Shown here: in pieces, positions 52,369 to 59,900 of the stretch
Layout: every line of letters starts with the position of its first letter
How positions within the stretch are numbered: the first letter of the stretch is position 1
Made by a program: the position numbers and the translations under genes
Notes under the pieces: generated by a model
What the model saw: only the letters and a program-made list of their open reading frames with translations
Told to the model about the DNA's origin: nothing
Database searches by the model: none
Assembly: GCF_000374125.1 (NCBI RefSeq)
Contig: NZ_KB893625.1
Coordinates: forward strand, 654,945 to 718,944
Source of the DNA: Niabella aurantiaca DSM 17617
GTDB lineage: Bacteria > Bacteroidota > Bacteroidia > Chitinophagales > Chitinophagaceae
DNA length: 64,000 nucleotides
Direction of reading: 5' to 3'

Positions 52369-52510
52369 TAGAACGAACAGCACGCCGGCATATGCGGGCA
52401 CTGGTTTATCATTATCTGCCGCAGATTCGCTGATCCTGCCACCGGCACAATTGGATCGTCAGCGGATCTGCGGCAATATATTTTAATTGATTCATTCTTA
52501 AATTTTCAAT

Positions 52511-53431
52511 ATGCATATCAACCGAAAAGAATTCTTAAAAAGGACCTCTGTTCTGACTGCAGGTGTTATGGCAAGCCAGCCATTGCTGGCCGGCGCCGGC
52601 AGGGTTAAAAAATATCCCATTTCGTTGGCAGAATGGTCCCTGCACCGGGCCTTGCAGAAAAAGCAGATCTCAAACCTGGATTTTCCCAGGATCGCAAAAA
52701 AGGAATTTGGTATTTCGATCGTGGAATATGTGAACCAGTTTTTTAAAGACCAGGCGGAGGATATGGCATACCTGAACCAGTTGCTTACCGTGTGCAAGGA
52801 CAACGGTGTTACTAACCACCTGATCATGTGCGACGGAGAGGGCGAGCTGGGAAACACCAATGATGCAGCGCGCAAAAAAGCAGTAGAGAACCATTATAAA
52901 TGGGTGCACGCGGCAAAGTTCCTGGGTTGTAAGACCATCCGGGTGAATGCTGCGGGCAACGGTACTGCAGAAGACGTGGCGAAAGCTGCGGTGGATGGAT
53001 TAGGGCAGCTGGGCGAATACGCGGCAAAAGAAAAGATCAATGTGATCGTGGAAAACCACGGCGGCCTTTCTTCGGATGGAAAGTGGCTGAGTGGGGTAAT
53101 GAATAGCATCGGTAAAAAGAATGTGGGCACGCTTCCCGATTTTGGAAATTTCTGCCTGAAACGTGGTGAAAACTGGAAGTGCCTGGAGGAGTATGACCGC
53201 TACCTGGGGGTAAAGGAACTGATGCCCTTTGCCAAGGGGGTGAGCGCCAAGTCTTACGATTTTAATGCCCAGGGCGATTGTGTAGAGACGGATTACAAGA
53301 AGATATTTGATATTATAAATGCATCCGGGTTTAAAGGAATCGTAGGGATCGAGTATGAAGGCAATGAGCTGAGCGAATACGATGGTATAAAGGCAACCCT
53401 TGCTTTGCTGAAAAAGGTAATGGCCCGATGA
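52511..53431 (+). CDS. exported sugar isomerase/epimerase-like TIM-barrel protein
   Basis: A 306-residue xylose-isomerase-like TIM barrel with a signal region carrying MHINRKEFLKRTSVLTAG, a Tat-like pattern. Metal-ligand regions are INVIVENHGG (Glu, His), VGTLPDFGNF (Asp), VSAKSYDF and GFKGIVGIEYEGNELSEYDG (Glu). In similar clusters such proteins act on 3-keto sugars, as epimerase, isomerase or lyase. With the GMC pair upstream a periplasmic 3-keto-glycoside route is a fair inference. Confidence 0.85.
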   Translation: MHINRKEFLKRTSVLTAGVMASQPLLAGAGRVKKYPISLAEWSLHRALQKKQISNLDFPRIAKKEFGISIVEYVNQFFKDQAEDMAYLNQLLTVCKDNGVTNHLIMCDGEGELGNTNDAARKKAVENHYKWVHAAKFLGCKTIRVNAAGNGTAEDVAKAAVDGLGQLGEYAAKEKINVIVENHGGLSSDGKWLSGVMNSIGKKNVGTLPDFGNFCLKRGENWKCLEEYDRYLGVKELMPFAKGVSAKSYDFNAQGDCVETDYKKIFDIINASGFKGIVGIEYEGNELSEYDGIKATLALLKKVMAR

Positions 53432-53576
53432 GGAACTAAATAAAGCCGGGTAACCGCCGGCAGCGCGATGAAAGCTCTGTGTTTTTTTTCGCCGCAAAGG
53501 CGGAAAGGCTCTGGTCTTCTTTAGAACTTCAGCTCTTCAGCGGCAGCTATAAAATTCTTAGTGTTGCCAGGTGTCT

Positions 53577-53818
53577 TCACGTCTTTGTGGCAGCTAAGAA
53601 ATCCTTATAGGAACAGGTGCCGGATAAGGGAATATCCTTAAAAAAATCAGCAATACCGGCATCCAGCACCCTTATGATGGTAAGCAGGACCAGAAGGGGG
53701 GGGATGGCCCGGCCATTTTGCTCAGGTCTGCCCTGCCTGCAACATTGTTGATGGTAAGGCATTTATTTTTCCGGATCGCCTTGATCCGCTTTCCGATACC
53801 GATCAGATAATCTTCCAT
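53577..53818 (-). pseudogene. decayed XRE-family HTH regulator
   Basis: From ATG 53818 the minus strand reads MEDYLIGIGKRIKAIRKNKC then LTINNVAGRADLSK, the start of an XRE-type helix-turn-helix. The matching continuation, NGRAIPPLLVLLTIIRVLDAGIADFFKDI, is in another frame (about 53715-53620). Compared with the usual layout, about eight codons covering the recognition helix (normally SKGLLSRIENG) are missing together with a frameshift, and the C-terminal domain is gone. The tail runs into repeat-like sequence. It is thus non-functional as a DNA-binding protein. Confidence 0.75.
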
Positions 53819-53886
53819 AACCCATTTTATGGAGCGAAAGTAAACAGGATTTTAGCTACTCAACTTTGAACTTGAAATCTGGAATC

Positions 53887-55758
53887 TCATGCCTCGATCA
53901 GCTCGCTCAACTCCAGCCAGCGCATTTCTTTTTCGTCCAGCAATGTACTGATCGTTCCGATGCGCCTGGATAATGCCTCCAGCTCTTCGAACCCGGAAGC
54001 ACCGCCGGAAAGCTGGGCAGTGATGGTTTCTTTTTCCGCGTTCAGATCAGCGATCTCCTTTTCAAGCGATTCATATTCGCGTTTTTCTTTAAAGGATATT
54101 TTCCTGCTGACGGATTTTTGCACCGGGGCCGCCTGCGGCTCATTGGCGGCAGCAGCCTGCGGGACCGGGCTTTTTTCCTGCGCCCGGTATTGGGTATAGT
54201 TTCCCGGAAAATCTTTAATGATGCCATCGCCTTCAAAAACAAAAAGATGATCCACCAGCCGGTCCATAAAGTACCGGTCGTGGGATACAATCAGTAAACA
54301 GCCGGGGTATTCGCTCAGAAAATTTTCCAGCACCGAAAGGGTGGGAAGGTCCAGGTCATTTGTAGGTTCGTCAAGGATCAGGAAATTGGGATTGCGGAAC
54401 AGGATGGACAGTAAAAGCAGTCTTCGCTTCTCCCCGCCGCTCAACTTGCTGATATACGTATATTGTTTATCCGGATCAAAAAGAAAAAGCTGTAAGAACT
54501 GGGCGGCGCTGAGGGTGCCGCCGTTTGCAAGCGGGAAATTCTCCGCAATATTCTTTACAAACTCGATTACCCGCATGTCTTCCTTCAGGAGCAGTCCCTG
54601 CTGGGAATAGTTGCCAAAAACGATCGTATCGCCGATATTGATCTTGCCACTATCGGCTGTATCCGCGCCTTGCAGGATATTTATAAACGTAGATTTTCCC
54701 GCGCCGTTTTTCCCGATAATGCCTACCCGTTCTCCTTTTTTAAAAGTGTAGTCGAACCCGTCCAGTATTTTTTTATCGCCGAAGGACTTATACACTTTTT
54801 TCATCTCGACGATCTTTCCTCCGAGCCGGTTCATTTTCATTTGCAGCTGTACCTGGTCGTCGGTTACCTGCTGTTTGGCCGTTTTTTCGATATTATAGAA
54901 ATTATCTTCCCGGCTTTTGGATTTGGTGGTACGCGCTTTGGGTTGTTTGCGCATCCACTCCAGCTCGCGGCGGTAAAGGTTTTTAGCCTTGTCGATGGTG
55001 GCGTTTGTATTTTCAATACGCTGGGCTTTTTTATCAAGGTAATATTCGTAGTCGCCCTTGTGTACATAGAGCTCACTGTCTTCGATTTCCCAGATCTCCT
55101 CACAAACCGCATCCAGGAAATAGCGGTCGTGGGTTACAAGCAGCAGGGTAACGTTCTCCTTTCCCAGGAAGTGTTCCAGCCATTCTACCATACCCACATC
55201 CAGGTGGTTGGTAGGTTCGTCCATGATCAGCAATACGTGCTTGTGCTCAAAACCGATATCGATCAATGTGCGTGCCAGGGCCACGCGTTTTTTTTGCCCG
55301 CCGCTCAGCGTCTTTATCTTGTGATCGAGGTGGTGGATATTTAATTTGCCAAAGATCTGTTTTACTTTGGCGTCGAAATCCCAGGCATTGCGTTCTTCTA
55401 ATTGGATCAGTGCCTGGCTGATGCGGTCTGCGTCGCCGCTTTCGCTGGCCAGCTCATATTCGCGAATGGCTTTTACCGTAGGATGGTTGTGAAAAAAGAT
55501 ATTGTCAGAGATGGTCAGCTCTTCCTCCAGGTCCGGTTCCTGCTCAAAAAGGATCACTTCTACATCTTTATGGATCCATAGCTTGCCGGCATCCGGTGTT
55601 TCTTTGCCCGCCAGTATTTTTAGCAATGTGGATTTCCCCGTACCGTTCCGGGCAACGATGGCCACTTTGTCGCCTTCCTCAATGTGGAACGAAATATCGG
55701 AGAACAGGGGCTGGATCCCGTAACTTTTTGACAGTCCTTCTGCTGAAACATAATGCAT
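53887..55758 (-). CDS. ABC-F family ATP-binding protein (Uup-like)
   Basis: A 623-residue soluble protein with two ABC ATPase cassettes. Walker A motifs are ARNGTGKSTLL and GKNGAGKSTFI, signatures LSGGQKKRVALA and LSGGEKRRLLLL, and Walker B LLIMDEPTNHLD and FLILDEPTNDLD. A charged linker (about 250-320) joins the cassettes and a C-terminal coiled coil (about 550-623) resembles Uup. ABC-F proteins act on ribosomes. The ATG is four bases after a TACCTTTG box, so its mRNA is probably leaderless. Confidence 0.94.
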   Translation of the reverse strand: MHYVSAEGLSKSYGIQPLFSDISFHIEEGDKVAIVARNGTGKSTLLKILAGKETPDAGKLWIHKDVEVILFEQEPDLEEELTISDNIFFHNHPTVKAIREYELASESGDADRISQALIQLEERNAWDFDAKVKQIFGKLNIHHLDHKIKTLSGGQKKRVALARTLIDIGFEHKHVLLIMDEPTNHLDVGMVEWLEHFLGKENVTLLLVTHDRYFLDAVCEEIWEIEDSELYVHKGDYEYYLDKKAQRIENTNATIDKAKNLYRRELEWMRKQPKARTTKSKSREDNFYNIEKTAKQQVTDDQVQLQMKMNRLGGKIVEMKKVYKSFGDKKILDGFDYTFKKGERVGIIGKNGAGKSTFINILQGADTADSGKINIGDTIVFGNYSQQGLLLKEDMRVIEFVKNIAENFPLANGGTLSAAQFLQLFLFDPDKQYTYISKLSGGEKRRLLLLSILFRNPNFLILDEPTNDLDLPTLSVLENFLSEYPGCLLIVSHDRYFMDRLVDHLFVFEGDGIIKDFPGNYTQYRAQEKSPVPQAAAANEPQAAPVQKSVSRKISFKEKREYESLEKEIADLNAEKETITAQLSGGASGFEELEALSRRIGTISTLLDEKEMRWLELSELIEA

Positions 55759-55762
55759 CCGG

Positions 55763-55770
55763 CAAAGGTA
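55763..55770 (-). promoter_or_regulatory. TAnnTTTG box 4 nt before the ABC-F ATG
   Basis: The minus strand reads TACCTTTG, then CCGG, then ATG 55758; the same spacing as at clpS and pncB. Confidence 0.55.
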
Positions 55771-55866
55771 GGGAAGTTTGAGGGGAGCGGGAAGTTGATG
55801 GTGGAAAGCAGGAAAGAGAAAAGCAAAACGTTTTACTTTTCTCTGAACATATTTAGCAAACTCCCC

Positions 55867-56652
55867 TCAAACACTCCGGATCAATCCCCCGTCGATGGCG
55901 ATGCTGGTTCCGGTAATATAGGCAGCTTGTTCCGAAGCGAGGAAGGCTACCAGGTGGCCCATTTCTTCCGGTTTGCCGAGCCGTTTCATGGGGATCGTTT
56001 CCAGCGCCTGTTTTTTATATTCCTCCAGCGGGATGTTCTTTGCAGCAGCTTCCCGCTCATAGAGTTCAAGGATCCGGTCCGTTTCAAAATTGCCGGTAAG
56101 GATGTTGTTCACCGTTATATTGTCTTTTGCCACCTGTGTGGCCAGGGTTTTGCCCCAGGTAACCACGGCAGCGCGGATGGTATTGGACAATGCCAGGGCC
56201 TCGATGGGCTCCTTAACGGATCGGGATGTAAGGTTGATGATGCGCCCCGAACCCCGGGCGATCATATTTGGAAGGGCTTTTTCCGTGGTGTACTGTACCG
56301 TCCGGAACAGCAGGTTGAATGCGGTTACATAGTCGGCGTCTTTTTTTTCGAGGGCGGTGCCCGGGGCGGGACCACTGGTATTATTCACCAGCACATCAAC
56401 CGTATTGCCGGAAAAATAATGATCCATTTTGCTTTTGAATGCGTCGATATCCGAAAAGTCTGCGGCTATATACTGATGCTGCTGGTTTTCCGGCGTGGGC
56501 AATGCCCCTGCCAGCTGCGCCAACGTGGCTTCATTACGTGCCAGCAGAGTAACAGTGGCACCGTTCCCGGCCAGCTGCCAGGCAATGGCTTTTCCCAGCC
56601 CGTTACTGCTGGCGCCTACAAGAGCTTTTTTATTTTTTAATGAGCGTTGCAT
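55867..56652 (-). CDS. SDR-family oxidoreductase lacking the YxxxK motif
   Basis: A 261-residue SDR with GASSNGLGKAIAWQLAGNGA (dinucleotide motif), LARNEATLAQLAG, and NNTSGPAPG at the NNAG position. The catalytic segment is unusual: after INLTSRSVKEPIEALALSN the tetrad Tyr and Lys are replaced (LSNTIRAAV). Related divergent SDRs with an LSNxxR pattern are known by sequence, but their activity is unclear. It starts 3 nt after the M1 peptidase gene, so the two are co-transcribed. Confidence 0.88.
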   Translation of the reverse strand: MQRSLKNKKALVGASSNGLGKAIAWQLAGNGATVTLLARNEATLAQLAGALPTPENQQHQYIAADFSDIDAFKSKMDHYFSGNTVDVLVNNTSGPAPGTALEKKDADYVTAFNLLFRTVQYTTEKALPNMIARGSGRIINLTSRSVKEPIEALALSNTIRAAVVTWGKTLATQVAKDNITVNNILTGNFETDRILELYEREAAAKNIPLEEYKKQALETIPMKRLGKPEEMGHLVAFLASEQAAYITGTSIAIDGGLIRSV

Positions 56653-56655
56653 AAA

Positions 56656-58236
56656 TCATTGTTGAAGCAGTGAACCGGGTTTTTTCAGAAGCGCAAAGAA
56701 ACGGTCGAGGGTCGTACCCAGGCTTTTTTCGAAAGAGGCTTTCATGTCTTCCGGCTGTGGGTGCTTGTTGCTCCAGGTATTAAAATAATCCTGAAAGGCT
56801 TTATCTACCTGGGCCTGGCTGTACTGCCGCTCCAGCAGGTACATCCAGATTGCGGTTTTGATGTAAGATACAAGGCCGTAGTCTTCGGATGTTTTAAAAT
56901 CTGCTGCGGGTTGCTCGATAACAGTTTGCATGGGGATCTGCGAAAGCGCAAAATAGATCCGCTCCTGGAACTGGTCAACCGGCAGTTTTTTGATCTCTTC
57001 GGGGATCGATTCCCGGGCAACTGAATTGTAGTGGTATTTTTCTGCTTCGTACCGGAACTGGTAATACGTGTTCAGTCCCTCATCCTGCCAGGTATGGGCC
57101 CGTTCATTGGAGCCCAGCATGCTCATAAACCAGTTGTGTCCCACCTCATGGGCGATCACGCCGTCCAGGTATTCGCGGGTGGCATCGGGGCAGGTGATCA
57201 GGGTGATCATGGGATACTCCATTCCGCCGCTTGAGTTATTTTTTGGGCCTTCAAAAGCCTGTACCGTAGGATATTGATACGCACCGATCCACCGGCTGTA
57301 ATGATGAACGGCGTCTTTTACATAGTCGATGCTGTTGTTCCACAATGTGCCCGGCTGGTTATGGTAATAAGTAAAAGCGTCTACTGTTTTATCTTTTAGC
57401 TGTATGGTGTCATATTGAATGATGAGCCCCTTTTCGGCAAACCAGGCAAAATCCGGAACATTTTCCGCCGTATAGGCAAGGGTTTTGGAACCGGCTTTTG
57501 CGGGCTTGTAAAGTTTGGGCGGAGCGTTCCGTCCAATGGCATTCATGCTGCCGATGGATTTATACCGGGCCAGCTCCTCCTTATCCTGCAAAACCCCCGT
57601 AGCGCCTACCACGTAATCGGAGGGCAGGGTGATCTTCACATTGTAATCCGCATATTCACTATAAAACTCTCCCATATCCAGGTAGGGAAACTCATGCCAT
57701 CCGTTCTTGTCAAACACGGCGGGTTTGGGATACCATTGACAAATCATAAATTCACCATCGGTAAAACCAGACCTCGAAAAATAAGAGGGAAGCTTTACAC
57801 GGAAGTCGGTAGTAAGCGTGGCTGTGGCCCCCGGTTTGAGCGGGGTGGGGAGCAGCACTTTAATGATGTCGATGTACTCCGGGTTGGGATGAGGCTCTGT
57901 TTTTGCGGCCTTTCCGTCCACTTTAAAATTGAGCCCGTCAATGGAACCATAGGTGATGGCGCCCAGTTTTTCGCTTCGTGAAAGATCGTTGCGGATCTGT
58001 TTCAGCAAGGCCGTGGAGTCGTTCTTATAGGCATTGGGCCAGAGGTGAAACCAGATAAATTGGAGTGTTTCCGGTGAATTATTCTTATATTGAATGGTTT
58101 GTTTTCCGGTAAGGGATCGGGTCTTATCATTCAGCGTCACCTGCATGTCGTATTTCAGCTGCTGCTGCCAATAACCCTCCTGTGCAAAACCCACGGTAAC
58201 AACAGCCGTGAAAATCAGCGTGAAAATTTTCTTCAT
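56656..58236 (-). CDS. M1-family zinc metallopeptidase
   Basis: A 526-residue exported peptidase (signal peptide ending TVGFAQ). The zinc motif is GVIAHEVGHNWFMSMLG followed by the third ligand in HTWQDEGLNTYYQFR. The exopeptidase Gly-rich motif appears as NSSGGMEYP, at the GAMEN position. The N-terminal beta-domain starts QLKYDMQVTLNDKTRSLTG. It lacks the long C-terminal helical domain of large aminopeptidases. It probably trims peptides in the periplasm. Confidence 0.93.
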   Translation of the reverse strand: MKKIFTLIFTAVVTVGFAQEGYWQQQLKYDMQVTLNDKTRSLTGKQTIQYKNNSPETLQFIWFHLWPNAYKNDSTALLKQIRNDLSRSEKLGAITYGSIDGLNFKVDGKAAKTEPHPNPEYIDIIKVLLPTPLKPGATATLTTDFRVKLPSYFSRSGFTDGEFMICQWYPKPAVFDKNGWHEFPYLDMGEFYSEYADYNVKITLPSDYVVGATGVLQDKEELARYKSIGSMNAIGRNAPPKLYKPAKAGSKTLAYTAENVPDFAWFAEKGLIIQYDTIQLKDKTVDAFTYYHNQPGTLWNNSIDYVKDAVHHYSRWIGAYQYPTVQAFEGPKNNSSGGMEYPMITLITCPDATREYLDGVIAHEVGHNWFMSMLGSNERAHTWQDEGLNTYYQFRYEAEKYHYNSVARESIPEEIKKLPVDQFQERIYFALSQIPMQTVIEQPAADFKTSEDYGLVSYIKTAIWMYLLERQYSQAQVDKAFQDYFNTWSNKHPQPEDMKASFEKSLGTTLDRFFALLKKPGSLLQQ

Positions 58237-58371
58237 TTACACATTTTTTTAAAGATAACCAAAAAACGGCGAGAGGGGTCATTTCGGGGAACGGTTTTAA
58301 CGTTGTTTATGGAAACCGAGCGGTGAAGGGGAAAAAATTTTTTCTCCGGATAGGGGGAATGCCTGTTTTGG

Positions 58372-58401
58372 TTGTATTCTGTTAAGGCGCTATTATATTT
58401 G
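58372..58401 (+). promoter_or_regulatory. promoter of the ECF-sigma operon (TTG-N19-TAnnTTTG)
   Basis: TTG at 58372-58374, a 19-base spacer and TATATTTG at 58394-58401 fit both consensus boxes. The start of transcription should lie near 58405, so the open frame from 58372 cannot be used whole and ATG 58411 is the likely start. Confidence 0.7.
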
Positions 58402-58410
58402 CATCCTGGA

Positions 58411-58950
58411 ATGGGTTTGGACAGTGTTCAATACAAGCATGTTTTTGACCTCCATTATGAGGCCTTATACGGATATGCCTGCTCCATACTGCGATCGGAG
58501 GTGTACGCAGAGGACCTGTTGCAGAATATCTTTATAAAGCTTTGGGAAACCAGGGGTAATGTAAACCCCGTATCTGTAAAAGCATACCTGTACACAGCAG
58601 TGCGGAACGAATGCCTCAATCATCTGAAGCATAAAGGGGTACAGGCAACTTATGCGCATGCGGTACGGGTTACCGGAACGGACGCGGATAACAGCAACAG
58701 GGCCGAACAAAAGGAACTGCAGGAAAAGATCCAGGGCTTGCTGAACCGGCTGCCCGAAAAATGCGCTACGGTCTTTTATATGTGCCGCCAGCTGGGACTG
58801 AGCTACCGGCAGGTTGCTGCAGAATTGGACCTGTCTGTAAAGACGGTGGAGAATCATATGACGAAGGCGTTGAAGTTCCTGCGCGGAGGCCTGGCGGCTT
58901 ACCTCGTAAGCGTATTGCTATTGTTTATTTATCAACTCTTCAATGTATAA
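58411..58950 (+). CDS. ECF-type RNA polymerase sigma-70 factor
   Basis: A 179-residue ECF sigma factor from ATG 58411. Region 2 includes YKHVFDLHYEALYGYACSIL and AEDLLQNIFIKLWETRG; region 4 includes LNRLPEKCATVFYMCRQLGLSYRQVAAEL (in parts) and SVKTVENHMTKALKFLR. The C-terminus has a hydrophobic tail (LAAYLVSVLLLFIYQLF), common in Bacteroidota members. The FecR gene follows after 2 nt. A strong vegetative-type promoter precedes it. Confidence 0.94.
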   Translation: MGLDSVQYKHVFDLHYEALYGYACSILRSEVYAEDLLQNIFIKLWETRGNVNPVSVKAYLYTAVRNECLNHLKHKGVQATYAHAVRVTGTDADNSNRAEQKELQEKIQGLLNRLPEKCATVFYMCRQLGLSYRQVAAELDLSVKTVENHMTKALKFLRGGLAAYLVSVLLLFIYQLFNV

Positions 58951-58952
58951 AT

Positions 58953-59894
58953 ATGGAGCATAAACTGATCGCCTATTATGAGCAGACGTTGGATGCTTCG
59001 GAGCGGAAAGAAGTAGAGCGCTGGTTGCAGGAAGAACCGGCGCACCGGAAAATTTACGAACAAACCGTCCGTACCTGGCAGGTGTCCGGGTCCCATATGG
59101 ATTATACTTATTATAATAAAGAGCGGGCCTGGGAAAAGATCCAGGCGCAGATCGCGCAGAAAGGTTCTGCCGGCACCCGGAGTGTCCGTATGCGGTGGTG
59201 GCGGGCGGGCGCTGCAGCGGCGGCGGTAGCCGGCCTGGTCCTGCTGTTTTTGCTGATCAGCAGGCCGGAGCCATTGCAGTTTGCAGCAACGGCGGAGATC
59301 AGGAAGGTCTATCTGGAAGACAGCAGCGGCATTGTGCTTTACCCCCATGCCGTATTGAAGGTGGAGCACGGGTTTAATCAAAAAAACAGAATCGTGCGCC
59401 TGGAGGGGGATGCGCTTTTTGATATTGCCCGGAACCCGGACAAGCCCTTTATCATTCATAGCAGGGATATGGATGTACAGGTGCTGGGCACTTCGTTTAC
59501 CATACAGCAGCGCGCTGATTTTAACACGGTATTTGTACATTCCGGCAAGGTAATGGCTACATCCGGCGATCAACATATAACGGCAGTGGCCCGGCAGAAA
59601 ATTGTAAAGGATAACCGCACCGGTCAGTTGCACCTCGGCACGATGGGTCCTGCCATCGACGAAGTATTGCAAACACAGACCATCCGGTGTAAGGATACAC
59701 GCCTGGATGATCTGGCGCGCATACTGGAAGAACTGTACCATATAGAAATACAGCTCGATCCGGCCATTGCGGGTAAACGGATCACCAGCACCTATTTTTC
59801 CTACGAACAGCCGGAACAGGCGATCGAGAACGTTGCGCTGACGATTAATGCTACCTGGCAGAAAAAGGGAAACCATTACCTCATTACTAAATAG
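58953..59894 (+). CDS. FecR-family anti-sigma factor
   Basis: A 313-residue membrane protein. The N-terminal cytoplasmic part (EHKLIAYYEQTLDASERKEVERWL) binds sigma. One transmembrane helix is at about 85-105 (AAAAAVAGLVLLFLLIS). The FecR domain (about 115-215) has VYLEDSSGIVLYPHAVLKV and DMDVQVLGTSFTIQ. The C-terminal DUF4974-type domain (about 245-313, TRLDDLARILEELYHIEIQ) is the usual site for contact with the STN domain of an outer-membrane partner. The ATG is preferred over the longer frame that overlaps the sigma gene. Confidence 0.93.
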   Translation: MEHKLIAYYEQTLDASERKEVERWLQEEPAHRKIYEQTVRTWQVSGSHMDYTYYNKERAWEKIQAQIAQKGSAGTRSVRMRWWRAGAAAAAVAGLVLLFLLISRPEPLQFAATAEIRKVYLEDSSGIVLYPHAVLKVEHGFNQKNRIVRLEGDALFDIARNPDKPFIIHSRDMDVQVLGTSFTIQQRADFNTVFVHSGKVMATSGDQHITAVARQKIVKDNRTGQLHLGTMGPAIDEVLQTQTIRCKDTRLDDLARILEELYHIEIQLDPAIAGKRITSTYFSYEQPEQAIENVALTINATWQKKGNHYLITK

Positions 59895-59900
59895 ACCTTC

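Noticed and set aside
53577-53762. 61-codon minus-strand frame as an intact small gene
   Set aside because: Its second half is the out-of-frame continuation of an XRE regulator, so it is annotated as part of a pseudogene.
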